NCBI RefSeq assembly: GCF_003352165.1
Contig: NZ_CP029176.1
Coordinates: 3,665,501 to 3,729,500, forward strand
Source: Acidibrevibacterium fodinaquatile
Lineage (GTDB): Bacteria > Pseudomonadota > Alphaproteobacteria > Acetobacterales > Acetobacteraceae
DNA length: 64,000 nt
Direction of reading: 5' to 3'
In this document: positions 35,575 through 46,003 of the stretch, in pieces
How the letters are laid out: every line of letters begins with the position of its first letter
Numbering within the stretch: the stretch's first letter is position 1
Notes under the pieces: model-generated
Database searches by the model: none
What the model was told of the DNA's origin: nothing
Seen by the model: the letters and a program-made list of their open reading frames with translations, nothing else
Made by a program: the position numbers and the translations under genes

Positions 35575-36669
35575 ATGTCATCGGTAGAACGACGCAGCCT
35601 TCTGCGTGGCCTCGGCGCGGGCGCCGTCGGCCTCGCGGGCCTTGCCGTCGGCGGGCCAGCGCGGGCGCAAAGCGATCCCGCCGGCACCATGCCGCCGCCG
35701 CGCGACTGGAACGATCCAACGACCGTGATCTATCCCGATCCGGCGTTCGAGGTTTTCGATCCGCGTTTCGCCAAATACAATGCCGGCACGACCTCGATCG
35801 AACGCATTTTCACCGGCGCCGTCTGGACCGAGGGGCCGGTCTGGTTCGGCGACTGGCACAGCCTGTTGTTCAGCGACATCCCCAATAACCGCATCCTTTG
35901 CTACAATACGATGACGCGGGAGACGACGGTCTTCCGCCACCCCTCGGGTTATGTGAACGGCAACACCCGCGACCGCCAGGGCCGTCTGGTCTCCTGTGAA
36001 CAAGGCGGGCGGCGCATCAGCCGCACCGAATATGACGGCCGCATCATCACCGTCGTTGACAGCTATAACGGCAAGCGCCTGAATTCGCCCAACGGCGTCA
36101 TCGTCAAATCCGACGATACGATCTGGTTCACCGATCCCACCTATGGCATCGGCGGCGATCATGAGGGCAATCGCGCCGAGCCGGAATTGCCGCGCAACGT
36201 CTATCGCTTCGATCCGCGTCGCAATCAACTCAGCGTCGTGGTCGGTGATTTCTCGATGCCAAATGGGCTCTGCTTCTCGCCCGATGAGAAGAAGCTTTAC
36301 ATCTCGGATACCGGCATCCTCGGCGGGCCGGACCCGAAACACACCCTGATCCGCGTCTTCGATGTCGGCGAAAACGGGAAATTGTCCAATGACCGCGTGT
36401 TCCATGATTTCAAGGGTGACGGCACCTACATCGCCGATGACATGCGTGTCGATGAAGACGGCAATCTCTGGTGCGCCGGCGGCTGGGGGCCGCCGACGAT
36501 GAATGGCGTGCGCGTCTTCGCCCCTGATGGCACCCCGCTCGGCGCCATCGTGCTTCCCGAAGTGGGCGGCAATCTTTGCTTCGGCGGCCATCAGCATAAC
36601 CGCCTGTTCATCGCCGCGAGCAAATCGATCTACGCGATCGATGTCGGCACACGCGGGGTGGAATACTGA
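35575..36669 (+). CDS. Exported SMP-30/gluconolactonase-family protein
   Basis: The 364 residues start with a twin-arginine signal (VERRSLLRGLGAGAVGLAGLA, cleavage near ARA-QS), so the protein is exported folded. A six-bladed SMP-30 propeller follows: metal-ligand Glu86 in WTEGPVW, the Asn in LNSPNGVIV and the Asp in DDMRVDEDGNLW, with NGLCFSPDEKKLYISDT typical of lactonases. Gluconolactone or another sugar lactone is the probable substrate, which would suit periplasmic sugar oxidation in Acetobacteraceae; this is inference. AGGAGG lies eight bases before the ATG at 35575. Confidence 0.88.
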   Translation: MSSVERRSLLRGLGAGAVGLAGLAVGGPARAQSDPAGTMPPPRDWNDPTTVIYPDPAFEVFDPRFAKYNAGTTSIERIFTGAVWTEGPVWFGDWHSLLFSDIPNNRILCYNTMTRETTVFRHPSGYVNGNTRDRQGRLVSCEQGGRRISRTEYDGRIITVVDSYNGKRLNSPNGVIVKSDDTIWFTDPTYGIGGDHEGNRAEPELPRNVYRFDPRRNQLSVVVGDFSMPNGLCFSPDEKKLYISDTGILGGPDPKHTLIRVFDVGENGKLSNDRVFHDFKGDGTYIADDMRVDEDGNLWCAGGWGPPTMNGVRVFAPDGTPLGAIVLPEVGGNLCFGGHQHNRLFIAASKSIYAIDVGTRGVEY

Positions 36670-36700
36670 TCGATCGCGCTTGGCTGCGGGGGGCCGCGCC

Positions 36701-38323
36701 TCACGCCCCCCCCGCGGCGTCGCCGAAAGCGGCCTCCTCGCGCGGCTCAAGGTCGAAGGCGGCCTGCATCAGGGCTTGCGTGTAGGGGTGGCGCGGCGCA
36801 TCGAAAATACTGTCCGCGTCCCCCTGCTCGACCACCTTGCCGTGGCGCATCACGACGACCCGATGCGCCAGCGCCCGCACAACGGCGAGATCGTGGCTGA
36901 TGAACAGGAAGCTCACCGGATAGCGCCGCTGCAGATCGCGCAGCAAATCGACGATCTGCGCCTGCACCGAGCGATCGAGCGCGCTGGTCGGCTCGTCGAG
37001 CACCACCAGCGGCGGCTTTAAGACCAAAACACGCGCGATCGCGATGCGTTGACGCTGCCCGCCGGAAAACTCATGCGGATAACGCCGCATCGCCTCCGCC
37101 GGCAGGCCGACTTCCTCGAGCGCCGCCGCGACCCGCGCCATGCGCTCGGCCTGCGAAAGCTCGCGCGCATGCACGCGCAAGCCTTCCGCGACGATCTCGC
37201 CAACCGACATCCTTGGCGAGAGAGAGCCATAGGGATCCTGAAAGACGATCTGCATGCGCGCGCGCATCGCCCGCCAGGCGCGGCGATCGAGCGCGAGGAG
37301 ATCAGTGCCCTCGAACAAAAGCTTTCCTTCGGCACGGGCGAGGCCGAGCAGGGCAAAGCCGAGCGTCGTCTTGCCCGATCCTGACTCACCGACCAACCCC
37401 ACCGTCTCGCCGCGCCGGACGCTGATCGAAACCCCGTCCACCGCCCGCACATGGCCGACGGTGCGACGCAGAATGCCGCGTTGGATTGGGAAATGCACCG
37501 AAACGTCGCGGGCTTCGAGCCGCACCGGGGCGGCGTCGGGCAGCGGCACCGGCGGCCCCGACGGCTCGGCGGCGAGCAGCATGCGGGTGTAGGGATGCTC
37601 GGGGGCGGCGAAAATCCGCGCCGCCGCGCCGGCTTCGACGATCCGCCCCTCCCGCATGACGCACACCCGATCCGCATAGCGGCGGACGATGGCGAGATCA
37701 TGGGTGATGAGAAGAAGGGCGAGGCCGCGCGACGCTTTGAAGCCTGCGAGCAGGGCGAGAATCTGCGCCTGGATGGTGACATCGAGCGCCGTCGTCGGCT
37801 CATCGGCGATGAGCAGTGCCGGGTCGTTGGCGAGCGCCATGGCGATCATCGCGCGCTGACGCTGGCCGCCCGACAATTGATGCGGAAATGCATCGAGCCG
37901 GTGCGCCGCATCGTCGAAGCCGGCCTGTTCGAGCAGCGCAATCACGCGCTCACGCAACGCCGCCCGCGGCATCCGGCGATGGACGCGAACCGCCTCCCCC
38001 ACCTGCCGGCCGATCCGATGCAACGGGTTGAGGCTGGTCATCGGTTCCTGAAACACCATGCCGGCAACGCCGCCGCGCATCATCCGCAGCGTCTCGGGAT
38101 CGGCATCGAGCACCGATTGACCGCCAAGCACGATACGCCCGGCATCGTTGCGCGCGCCGGGTGGCAGCAATTGCAAAAGCGAAAGCGCGGTGAGCGTCTT
38201 GCCCGAACCCGACTCGCCGACCAAGGCCAACGTCTCGCCGCGGTCGAGCCCGAAGGAAACGCCTTCGACGACATGGCGGTCGCCGAAGCAGACCGAGAGA
38301 TTTTCGACGCTGAGAAGGGTCAT
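36701..38323 (-). CDS. yejF: Peptide ABC transporter ATP-binding protein YejF (two fused ATPase domains)
   Basis: The 540-residue protein is a fusion of two oligopeptide-type ATPases. Walker A motifs are GESGSGKT at residues 36-43 and again near 310-317; signatures are [15 protein letters not shown] and [15 protein letters not shown]; Walker B motifs are [12 protein letters not shown] and [12 protein letters not shown]. With yejA, yejB and yejE it matches the YejABEF importer, known in E. coli for microcin C and peptide uptake. The start overlaps the yejE stop by four bases. It is the last gene of the leftward unit. Confidence 0.93.
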   Translation of the reverse strand: MTLLSVENLSVCFGDRHVVEGVSFGLDRGETLALVGESGSGKTLTALSLLQLLPPGARNDAGRIVLGGQSVLDADPETLRMMRGGVAGMVFQEPMTSLNPLHRIGRQVGEAVRVHRRMPRAALRERVIALLEQAGFDDAAHRLDAFPHQLSGGQRQRAMIAMALANDPALLIADEPTTALDVTIQAQILALLAGFKASRGLALLLITHDLAIVRRYADRVCVMREGRIVEAGAAARIFAAPEHPYTRMLLAAEPSGPPVPLPDAAPVRLEARDVSVHFPIQRGILRRTVGHVRAVDGVSISVRRGETVGLVGESGSGKTTLGFALLGLARAEGKLLFEGTDLLALDRRAWRAMRARMQIVFQDPYGSLSPRMSVGEIVAEGLRVHARELSQAERMARVAAALEEVGLPAEAMRRYPHEFSGGQRQRIAIARVLVLKPPLVVLDEPTSALDRSVQAQIVDLLRDLQRRYPVSFLFISHDLAVVRALAHRVVVMRHGKVVEQGDADSIFDAPRHPYTQALMQAAFDLEPREEAAFGDAAGGA

Positions 38324-39348
38324 GTCATGGTCTTGCGCGGATCGAAACTATCGCGCACCGCCTCGCCGATGAAAATCAGCAGCGTCAACATGCCGCCAAG
38401 GACGGCGAAAGCAATGATGCCAAGCCAGGGCGCCTGGAGATTGTTCTTGCCCTCGGAGACCAGTTCTCCGAGCGAAGGCGAGCCGGGCGGCAGGCCAAAA
38501 CCGAGGAAGTCGAGGCTTGCGAGAATGGTGACCGAGCCCGAGAGGGTGAACGGGAGAAAGGTCAAGGTCGCGACCAAGGCATTGGGCAAAATATGGCGGA
38601 ACATCACGGCGAGATCGGAAAGCCCAAGCGCGCGTGCGGCGCGCACGTAATCGAGATTGCGCCCGCGCAGGAATTCCGCGCGCACGACACCGGTCAAATT
38701 CATCCAACTGAACAAAAGCAGAAAAAACAGAAGCACGAAAAAGCCTGGGGTGATGATGCTGCCGAGAATGATCAGAAGATAAAGCTGCGGCATACCCGAC
38801 CACATCTCGATAAAACGCTGGAACAAAAGATCGACGACGCCACCATAAAACCCCTGCAGCGCGCCGGCGATGACGCCGATCGCCGATGAAATCGCGGTGA
38901 GCGTGAAGCCGAACAGAACCGAGAGACGAAAGCCATAGATCACCCGCGCCAGCACGTCGCGTGCCTGATCGTCGGTGCCGAGCGGATTGCGCCAACTCGG
39001 CGGCGCCGGCGCCGGCTGCGGCAGATCCTTGACGATGCTGTCATAATGATAGGGAATGAGCGGCCACAGCATCCAGCCATGCGCGTTGATCGCGCGGGCG
39101 ATTTCGGGGTCGGTGTAATCGGCCTCGGTCGGCATGAAATCCTTGCCAAAGGTATCTTCGCTGTAGTCAACGAAAATCGGGAAATACCAATGGCCTTCAA
39201 AATGGATCACCAGCGGCCGGTCATTGGCGATGAATTCCGCGAACAGGCAGATGACGAAAAGCGCCGCGAAAATCCAGAACGAGTAAAAGCCGCGACGATG
39301 GGCGCGAAATGCGGCGAGGCGCCGGCGCGCGAGCGGCGAGAGGGTCAT
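38320..39348 (-). CDS. yejE: Peptide ABC transporter permease YejE
   Basis: The 342 residues have an N-terminal helix ([22 protein letters not shown]), a large periplasmic loop of about 90 residues with [19 protein letters not shown] as in YejE, and a DppC-type permease core ending [29 protein letters not shown]. The start overlaps the yejB stop by four bases and the stop overlaps yejF by four, so the three are tightly coupled. Confidence 0.92.
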   Translation of the reverse strand: MTLSPLARRRLAAFRAHRRGFYSFWIFAALFVICLFAEFIANDRPLVIHFEGHWYFPIFVDYSEDTFGKDFMPTEADYTDPEIARAINAHGWMLWPLIPYHYDSIVKDLPQPAPAPPSWRNPLGTDDQARDVLARVIYGFRLSVLFGFTLTAISSAIGVIAGALQGFYGGVVDLLFQRFIEMWSGMPQLYLLIILGSIITPGFFVLLFFLLLFSWMNLTGVVRAEFLRGRNLDYVRAARALGLSDLAVMFRHILPNALVATLTFLPFTLSGSVTILASLDFLGFGLPPGSPSLGELVSEGKNNLQAPWLGIIAFAVLGGMLTLLIFIGEAVRDSFDPRKTMT

Positions 39349-40427
39349 CGCGGCCTGGCCTCGAAATCGATCCGCGGATCGACGACGGTATAGAGAAGAT
39401 CGCCGAGAATCTGCATCAAAAGCCCGAGCAGGGTAAAGATGTAGAGGGTTCCGAACATCACCGGATAGTCACGCGCAATCGCACTCTCGAAGCCGAGCAG
39501 GCCGAGGCCATCGAGCGAAAACACGATCTCGACCAGAAGCGCCGAGGTGAACAGAATGCTGATGAAAGCCTGCGGAAATCCGGCAACGACCAGCAGCATG
39601 GCGTTGCGGAAAACATGGCCATAGAGCACGCGCTTTTCGCTCGCCCCCTTGGCGCGCGCGGTCAGCACGTAGTGCTTGCGGATCTCCTCGAGGAAGCAAT
39701 TCTTGGTCAGCATGGTGAGGCTCGCGAAGCCGCCGACGGTGAGCGCAACCGTCGGCAACACCATATGCCAGAGATAATCGAGCACCCGCGCCGGCCAGGA
39801 CCAGTTTTCCGCCCCGGCGCTCGCGAGGCCACGCAGCGGAAACCATTGCACGAACGAGCCGCCGGCAAACAAAACGACGAGCAGGATGGCGAACAGAAAT
39901 CCCGGCACGGCATAGCCGATCAAGACCGCGACACTGCTCGCGACATCAAAACGGCTGCCGTCATGGACGGCTTTCATGATGCCGAGCGGTATCGAGACCA
40001 GGTAGACGATCAGCGTCGACCACACGCCGAGCGAAGCGCTGACCGGAAGTTTCTCGCGGATCAGTTGCAGAACGGTCTTGTCGCGAAAAAAGCTGCGGCC
40101 AAAAGCAAAATGCAGATAATCTTTCACCATCAGCCAGAACCGCGTGAGTGGCGGCTTGTCGAAGCCGAACATGCGGCGGATGTCGCTGACGATGTGCGGA
40201 TCGAGCCCGCTCGCGCCGCGATAGAGCCCGCTTTGTCCCGGCATCGCCTCGCGTCCGCCAGCACCAGTCATGCGGCCGCTCATCTCGCCGCCATGCCCCT
40301 TCAGTTGCGCGATCATCTGCTCGACCGGGCCGCCCGGGGCAAATTGCACGACCGCGAAATTGATCGCGATGATGCCGAACAAAGTCGGCACCAAAAGCAA
40401 CAAACGGCGCAGTAGATAGGCGGCCAT
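39345..40427 (-). CDS. yejB: Peptide ABC transporter permease YejB
   Basis: This 360-residue DppB-type permease begins [37 protein letters not shown], the usual family start. YejB-type features are the long segment with [34 protein letters not shown] and a C-terminal [46 protein letters not shown]. It lies nine bases after yejA in the transcription direction. Confidence 0.92.
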   Translation of the reverse strand: MAAYLLRRLLLLVPTLFGIIAINFAVVQFAPGGPVEQMIAQLKGHGGEMSGRMTGAGGREAMPGQSGLYRGASGLDPHIVSDIRRMFGFDKPPLTRFWLMVKDYLHFAFGRSFFRDKTVLQLIREKLPVSASLGVWSTLIVYLVSIPLGIMKAVHDGSRFDVASSVAVLIGYAVPGFLFAILLVVLFAGGSFVQWFPLRGLASAGAENWSWPARVLDYLWHMVLPTVALTVGGFASLTMLTKNCFLEEIRKHYVLTARAKGASEKRVLYGHVFRNAMLLVVAGFPQAFISILFTSALLVEIVFSLDGLGLLGFESAIARDYPVMFGTLYIFTLLGLLMQILGDLLYTVVDPRIDFEARPR

Positions 40428-40436
40428 CGCCGCCCC

Positions 40437-42308
40437 TCACTCCAGGCCAGCGCGGCGGGCGTTGTCGGTCTCCTCGGCGAGTTTTTCATCAACCCACCAG
40501 GAATCGAAGGCGAGGCCCGAACGCACCGGCTTGTCCGGCCGGCCGAAACGCCGCCAATAGGCAACCCGCACCGATTGCAGATACCAATGCGGCACCATGT
40601 ACCAGTTCCACAGCAGAACACGATCGAGCGCGTGCGCCGCGGGCAGGAGATGATCATAATCCGGCGCGGTGACGACGTTCTGCACCAGCGCATCAACCAC
40701 CGGATCAGCGACCCCCATCAGATTATCAGACCCCTCCTGCTTGGCCGCACCACTGCTCCAATAGCCCACCTGTTCGTTGCCAGGGTAATCCGATTGCGGA
40801 AACACGGCGACCGTCATGTCGAACGAAAACGTGTTGAGCAATTGCTGATATTGCGCCGGATCAACGGTCCGCACCGTCGCGGTAATGCCGAGTTTCGCAA
40901 GCCACTGGACATAGGGCAGCGCGACGCGCTCGAAGGCCGGCTCATCGAGCAGGATCTCGAACGTGAAAGGCTGCCCCTCTCCATTGGCGAGCATCCGGTC
41001 TTTGACCCGCCAGCCGGCCTGTTCGAGCAGACCCAGGGCTTTTTTCAAATTCGCGCGATTATTGCCGCTGCCGTCGGTGACGGGAAGGCTGAAGGGCTCG
41101 GTGAAAAGGGCGGGCGGCAGATGCGCGCGCCAGGGTTCGAGCAAGGCGAGTTCGGCGCCTTCGGGGACGCCGGACGATGCCATGTCGCTGTTGGAAAAAT
41201 AGGAATGCGTGCGGGTATAGGCGTTATAGAAGAGATTGGCGTTGCACCATTCGAAGTCAAACACCAGATCCATCGCCTGGCGCACCCGGCGATCCTGAAA
41301 AAGCGGCCGCCGCGTGTTCATCGCAAAGCCCTGCATGCCGGTCGGGAGATGCTGCGGCAAGTTTTCCTTCTTTGCCAGCCCGCGCTGAATCGCCGGAAAA
41401 TCGTATGCCGTCGCCCATTGCTTGGCGACATTTTCCTCACGAAACTCGACCTGCCCGGCCTTGAACGCCTCGAAGGCGACCGTGGTGTCACGGAAATACT
41501 CGACCTGGATGCGGCCGAAATTGAATTGCCCGCGCACCGTCGGCAGATCGAGCGCCCAGTAATCATGCACCCGGCGATAGGTGATGCTGCGACCAAATTC
41601 CGCTTTCTCGACCCGATAGGGGCCGGAGCCGAGCGGCATGTCGGTCAGCGGGCGGGAAAAATCCCGGTCTTTCCAGAAATGCCGCGGCAGTACCGGCATC
41701 TCGCCGAGAATGAGCGGCAATTCGCGATCCGGCGTCGGCTTCAGATGAAAGACGACGCGGCGGGCATCGAGCGCCTCGGCGCGTTCGACGTCGCCGTAAT
41801 AGAGACGATAAAAAGGCCGCCCATCGCGGCGCAATGTGTCGAAGGTCCATACCACGTCATTTGCCGTCAGCGGCGCGCCATCATGGAAATAGGCGCCGTC
41901 GCGCAGCGTGAAAACGACGCGGGAATGATCGCGGGCGAGTTCGATGGTCTCGGCGAGATGGCCGTAAGCGGTGCTGGGTTCGTTGATATTGGCGCGGAGC
42001 AGCGTGTCATAGATGCGCCCGATATCGTCGGGCGCGCTGCCGCGGACGATGAAGCCGTTGAAATTATCGAAGCTGCCAATCGCCGAGAGCACCACCACGC
42101 CGCCCTTCGGCGCCGCCGGATCGACATAAGGGAAATGGCTGAAATCGCGCGGCAGGCCGGGTTTTTCGAGCAGCGTCACGACATAATCGGGGGGCTCGCC
42201 GCCGGCATCGGGCACGGCGTCGGCGACGCGCCAGAGACGCGGCTTGCGGGCAGCCGCCAGCGCCACCGGCAGCCCCGGCAACGCAACTAGAAAATCCCTC
42301 CGTTGCAC
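40437..42308 (-). CDS. yejA: Peptide-binding protein YejA
   Basis: This solute-binding protein of the family 5 class has 623 residues and serves the YejBEF importer. The GTG at 42308 has GGAGGG eight to ten bases upstream and opens directly with a twin-Arg-like signal, VQRRDFLVALPGLPVALAAA, which makes it better than the ATG codons at 42338-42341. Family features are SHFPYVDPAAPKGGVV, GTFDNFNGFIV-type (here GSFDNFNGFIVRG) and FAMNTRRPLFQDRRVRQAM. It is the first yej gene, 57 bases after hisN. Confidence 0.92.
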   Translation of the reverse strand: MQRRDFLVALPGLPVALAAARKPRLWRVADAVPDAGGEPPDYVVTLLEKPGLPRDFSHFPYVDPAAPKGGVVVLSAIGSFDNFNGFIVRGSAPDDIGRIYDTLLRANINEPSTAYGHLAETIELARDHSRVVFTLRDGAYFHDGAPLTANDVVWTFDTLRRDGRPFYRLYYGDVERAEALDARRVVFHLKPTPDRELPLILGEMPVLPRHFWKDRDFSRPLTDMPLGSGPYRVEKAEFGRSITYRRVHDYWALDLPTVRGQFNFGRIQVEYFRDTTVAFEAFKAGQVEFREENVAKQWATAYDFPAIQRGLAKKENLPQHLPTGMQGFAMNTRRPLFQDRRVRQAMDLVFDFEWCNANLFYNAYTRTHSYFSNSDMASSGVPEGAELALLEPWRAHLPPALFTEPFSLPVTDGSGNNRANLKKALGLLEQAGWRVKDRMLANGEGQPFTFEILLDEPAFERVALPYVQWLAKLGITATVRTVDPAQYQQLLNTFSFDMTVAVFPQSDYPGNEQVGYWSSGAAKQEGSDNLMGVADPVVDALVQNVVTAPDYDHLLPAAHALDRVLLWNWYMVPHWYLQSVRVAYWRRFGRPDKPVRSGLAFDSWWVDEKLAEETDNARRAGLE

Positions 42309-42365
42309 CGTCTCACCCCTCCATTTTCTGCCCGCCATCATAGAACGAGAACGCGCCGCCCGCGA

Positions 42366-43154
42366 TCACCCGGCGAGCAAGGCCAGCGCCGCCTCCTGAC
42401 ACACGGGATCGCCGAGCGCGAGTATCGTGCCGTCACCCCCGATCGCAAGCGGCCGCCCCTGCCAGTCGCACGCCGCGCCACCGGCGCTCTCGATCACCGG
42501 CACCAGCGCCGCCCAGTCCCAAAGCTTCAGATCGGCTTCGGCGATCATGTCGATCAAGCCGAGCGCGAGCAAGCCATAGCCGTAGCAATCCCCCCCCCAC
42601 GAGACGCGGCGGACGGCGCCGGCGAGGCGGGCGAAACGGGCGGCCTGGTCGGGGGAAAACATCGCGGGACTGGTCGCGGTGAGTTCCGCCTCGGCGAGCG
42701 ACGGACAGGAGCGACAGCCCGGCCGGCCACCGAGCGGTCCGCGAAACCGCAGCGCCTCGCCGGCAAAGCCAAGCCAGCGCTCGCCGGTGATCGGCTGGTC
42801 GATGAGGCCGAGCACCGGCCGCCCCTCCTCCAGCAGCCCGATGAGCGTGCCAAATAATGGCCGGCCGGTGATGAAAGCGCGGGTGCCATCGATCGGGTCG
42901 AGCACCCAGAGGCGGTCGGCGCCTTCGCGCTCGTGCCCGAACTCCTCGCCGAGAATGCCGTCCTTGGGAAAATGCGCCGCGATCACCCGGCGCATCGCTT
43001 GCTCCGCCTCGCGGTCGGCGATGGTGACCGGGCTGTCATCATGTTTGCGCGCAACATCGAGTGGCGCGCGAAAGCAGGGACGAACAACCGACGCCGCGGC
43101 CGCCGCGGCGGCCTCGGCGCAGGCGATCAGGCGATCTCGGTCATCCCGCGCCAA
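42366..43154 (-). CDS. hisN: Histidinol-phosphatase of the inositol monophosphatase family
   Basis: The 262-residue enzyme has the metal site ILGEEFGHE, the signature LDPIDGTRAFITGRPLF and the closing WDWAALVPVIESAGG. Among IMPase relatives, RAFITGRPLFGTLI is characteristic of HisN, which removes phosphate from histidinol phosphate; inositol monophosphatase activity cannot be excluded. The start is a TTG at 43154 with no clear ribosome binding site, 15 bases after the cytochrome c gene, suggesting coupling. Confidence 0.85.
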   Translation of the reverse strand: MARDDRDRLIACAEAAAAAAASVVRPCFRAPLDVARKHDDSPVTIADREAEQAMRRVIAAHFPKDGILGEEFGHEREGADRLWVLDPIDGTRAFITGRPLFGTLIGLLEEGRPVLGLIDQPITGERWLGFAGEALRFRGPLGGRPGCRSCPSLAEAELTATSPAMFSPDQAARFARLAGAVRRVSWGGDCYGYGLLALGLIDMIAEADLKLWDWAALVPVIESAGGAACDWQGRPLAIGGDGTILALGDPVCQEAALALLAG

Positions 43155-43169
43155 AACCCGCGGCCAAGG

Positions 43170-44165
43170 TCACGGCTTGCCGGGCTCGGCGGGCTTTTCG
43201 GCCGCCGCCGGCGCCTTGGGCAGGGGCGGCGCGTCCGGCGAGAGGCTGCGGAGATAGGCGACCACCGCGGCCCGCTCCTTCTCGCTCTTGATGCCGGGGA
43301 AAGCCATCCGCGTGCCCGAGACCACCTCACGCGGATTGGTGAGCCAGGCGTTGAGTTCGTCGTCATTCCAGGTGCCGCCGAGCTTTTTCAGCCCGTCCGA
43401 ATAATCGAACCCGGCCATGTGGGCGCGCGGCGCGCCAACGATGCCATAGAGATTGGGCCCCACCTTGGCCGGCTCGCCTTTGCCGAACGAGTGACAGACG
43501 GTGCAAAGCTTATCGGCATCGGCCTTGCCGGTGGCGGGGTCGCTCGCGGCCACCAGAGCCTCGAAATCCGGCCCTTTCGGCGCTGCCGCGGCTGGCGCCG
43601 CCTCCGCCTTCGCCGCCGCCGGCTCGACCTTCGGCAGCGGTTCGGGATTTTGCGAGAGCGAGCGGAGATAGGCGATCACATCGGCGCGCTCGGCATCGTT
43701 CTTGATGCCGGCGAAAGCCATGCGCGTGCCCGCCACCAATGAGCGCGGGTCATAGAGCCAATGGTTCAAGCCTTCGTAATCCCAGGTGCCGCCGAGCTTT
43801 TTCAGCCCGTCCGAATAGTCGAACCCGGCCATGTGGGCGCGCTTGTCGCCGAGAATACCATAAAGATTGGGGCCGACCTTGGCCGGCTCGCCTGCGCCGA
43901 AGGAGTGACAGACGGCGCAGAGCTTTTGCGCGTCCTCCTTGCCTTTCTCGGCGCTGGCGGCGGCCATGAGGGGCGCGATCGGCGCCGGGCCTTCCTGTTT
44001 CGCCGGCGCGCTCTCGGTCGCGGCCGGCACGCCCTCGATCTTGATGGCGCTTTCCTTGAGTTCCTCGGGATGGACCAGCGCTTCGGCAACCAAGCCGGAG
44101 AGCGAATAGACGATCCCCGCGACCAGGATGGCGGCGAGACCCTTGTTGACGGCCAGACTGTCCAT
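43170..44165 (-). CDS. Membrane-anchored dihaem cytochrome c with duplicated domains
   Basis: One N-terminal membrane helix (about residues 8-30, uncleaved) is followed by two class I cytochrome c domains. Haem motifs are CAVCH at 83-87 and CTVCH at 221-225; axial methionines are in GTRMAF at 149 and 287. The domains are nearly identical in HMAGFDYSDGLKKLGGTW, pointing to an internal duplication. The single-domain homologue is CycM (cytochrome c-552), which links the bc1 complex to oxidase and is coded beside kdsB-pheA in many alphaproteobacteria, as here. An Ala/Pro-rich linker (residues 171-200) joins the two domains. Length is 331 residues. Confidence 0.9.
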   Translation of the reverse strand: MDSLAVNKGLAAILVAGIVYSLSGLVAEALVHPEELKESAIKIEGVPAATESAPAKQEGPAPIAPLMAAASAEKGKEDAQKLCAVCHSFGAGEPAKVGPNLYGILGDKRAHMAGFDYSDGLKKLGGTWDYEGLNHWLYDPRSLVAGTRMAFAGIKNDAERADVIAYLRSLSQNPEPLPKVEPAAAKAEAAPAAAAPKGPDFEALVAASDPATGKADADKLCTVCHSFGKGEPAKVGPNLYGIVGAPRAHMAGFDYSDGLKKLGGTWNDDELNAWLTNPREVVSGTRMAFPGIKSEKERAAVVAYLRSLSPDAPPLPKAPAAAEKPAEPGKP

Positions 44166-44390
44166 GCGGCGACTACCCCGATCGAGCACGTTATATCGGC
44201 GGCCCGGCCGGTCTCGTGGCGCTGGGGAAAGCCCCGCGCGTTGCAAGTCCGGCCTTGCCTACCCTAAGGTTGCGGCACCATACGGAAACCGCCCGCCCCT
44301 CGCAACCCACCCCGAAGCAAGAACGCGTCGCCACATCATGCCCGCCCGTTTGCCCCACCCCCGTTCGCCCTACCCCCGTTCGCCCTACCG
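44166..44390. other. 225-bp divergent spacer with a 15-bp tandem repeat at the kdsB start
   Basis: No gene was found. ACCCCCGTTCGCCCT occurs at 44357-44371 and again at 44372-44386, ending four bases before the kdsB ATG, with a degraded partial copy just upstream. The repeat is C-rich and leaves no Shine-Dalgarno sequence before kdsB. Confidence 0.7.
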
Positions 44391-45149
44391 ATGAACCCGA
44401 TCGTTATCATTCCCGCCCGCCTCGCCGCGACCCGCCTTCCGGGCAAGCCGCTCGCCGATATTCATGGCCGACCGATGCTGCTCCATGTCGCCGAACGCGC
44501 CCGGAGCGCCGCGATCGGCCCGGTGGTGATCGCCGGCGCCGACCCGGCGATCATCGCCGCCGCCGAAGCCGGCGGATTTCGAGCGATCATGACCGACCCC
44601 GCGCTTCCCTCGGGCTCTGACCGCGTGTTCGCCGCGCTCGAACGCCACGATCCCGACGGCGCGTTCGATGTCGTCGTCAATCTCCAGGGTGATTTCCCGA
44701 CCATCGACCCCGCGCATCTGCGCGCCGCCCTCGCCCCGCTCGCCGACCCGGCGATCGATATCGGCACCCTGGTCGCGCCGATCCGCGATGACGCCGAAGC
44801 CGCCCTGCCCTCGGTGGTGAAAGCCGCCTGCGCCTTCGCGCATGAGGCCACGGTCGCGCCGGCGCTCTATTTTTCGCGCGCCGTGATCCCGCATGGCGTG
44901 GGGCCGCGCTGGCATCATATCGGCATCTATGCGTTCCGCCGCGCGGCGCTGGCGCGGTTCGTCACCCTGCCGGTGAGCCCGCTCGAAGCGCGCGAGACGC
45001 TCGAGCAGCTGCGCGCGCTGGAGGCGGGGATGCGGATCGGCTGCGCCCGCATCGCCGAGGGGCCGTTCGGCGTCGACACCCCGGCCGATCTCGCCCGCGC
45101 CCGCGCCCTGCTCGCCCACGCGCGGCCAGGCGAAGGCGGCGCGGCATGA
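44391..45149 (+). CDS. kdsB: CMP-KDO synthetase (3-deoxy-manno-octulosonate cytidylyltransferase)
   Basis: KdsB activates KDO with CTP for lipopolysaccharide core assembly. The 252-residue protein has the nucleotide-binding IIPARLAATRLPGKPLADIHGRPM, the metal-site NLQGDFPTIDP and HHIGIYAFRRAALARFV with the late SPLEARETLEQLRALE. The start ATG has no ribosome binding site because a 15-bp tandem repeat occupies that position. The stop overlaps pheA by four bases (ATGA). It is divergent from the cytochrome c gene. Confidence 0.95.
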   Translation: MNPIVIIPARLAATRLPGKPLADIHGRPMLLHVAERARSAAIGPVVIAGADPAIIAAAEAGGFRAIMTDPALPSGSDRVFAALERHDPDGAFDVVVNLQGDFPTIDPAHLRAALAPLADPAIDIGTLVAPIRDDAEAALPSVVKAACAFAHEATVAPALYFSRAVIPHGVGPRWHHIGIYAFRRAALARFVTLPVSPLEARETLEQLRALEAGMRIGCARIAEGPFGVDTPADLARARALLAHARPGEGGAA

Positions 45150-46003
45150 TCTCCCCGAACGGCCCGATCGCGTTTCAGGGCAGGCACGGCGCCTATTCCG
45201 ATCTTGCCTGCCGCACCGCTTTTCCCGGTGTCCCGACCCTCCCGTGCGACACGTTCGAGGGCGCGATGGCGGCACTGCGCGAGGGGCGGGCCGGGCTTGC
45301 CATGCTGCCGTGCGAAAACAGCCTCGCCGGCCGCGTCCCCGACATCCATTATCTGCTCCCCGAGAGCGGCCTTGCGATCGTCGGCGAGCATTTTCAGCGC
45401 GTTGAACACTGCCTGCTCGCCCCGCCCGGCGCGCGGATCGAGGGGTTAAAGCGCGTCCATTCCCATGCCGTCGCGCTCGGGCAGGTGCGCGATCTGGTGC
45501 GCGAACTCGGTCTCACCGCGGTGATCGAGGCCGATACCGCCGGCGCTGCAGCGCAAGTCGCGGCTTGGGGCAATCCCGAGGACGCCGCCATCGCCTCGGC
45601 GCTTGCGGCCGAGATCTATGGTCTTGCGATCCTCCGCCGCAATGTCGAGGACGCGAGCCACAACACCACCCGGTTTTACATCATGGCGACGACCCCGATG
45701 CCGCCGCCGCCCGAGCAGGCGGACGTCATGACCACCTTCGTCTTTCGCGTCCGCAACGTCCCGGCGGCGCTTTACAAGGCGCTCGGCGGGTTCGCGACCA
45801 ACGGCGTCAATATGACGCGGCTCGAGAGCTATATGCTCGGCGGCGAATTCGCGGCAACGCAATTCCTCTGCGATGTCGAGGGCCACCCCGAGCAGCCGCC
45901 GCTCGCCCGCGCGTTGGAGGAGCTGGCCTTCTTCTCGCGCGCGGTCTCGATCCTCGGCGTCTACCCCGCCGCGCGGCAACGTCACATCGCGCCGACGACA
46001 TAG
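45146..46003 (+). CDS. pheA: Prephenate dehydratase
   Basis: The monofunctional enzyme of 285 residues converts prephenate to phenylpyruvate. Catalytic-domain motifs are AFQGRHGAYSD near the start, VLPCENSLAGRV-type (here MLPCENSLAGRV) and NTTRFYIM at about residue 171-178. A C-terminal ACT domain (about 190-275) contains GVNMTRLESYMLGG, the phenylalanine-binding region; the usual ESRP appears as ESYM, as in other alphaproteobacterial enzymes. It is coupled to kdsB. Its 3' end overlaps the convergent CBS gene by 22 bases. Confidence 0.94.
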   Translation: MISPNGPIAFQGRHGAYSDLACRTAFPGVPTLPCDTFEGAMAALREGRAGLAMLPCENSLAGRVPDIHYLLPESGLAIVGEHFQRVEHCLLAPPGARIEGLKRVHSHAVALGQVRDLVRELGLTAVIEADTAGAAAQVAAWGNPEDAAIASALAAEIYGLAILRRNVEDASHNTTRFYIMATTPMPPPPEQADVMTTFVFRVRNVPAALYKALGGFATNGVNMTRLESYMLGGEFAATQFLCDVEGHPEQPPLARALEELAFFSRAVSILGVYPAARQRHIAPTT

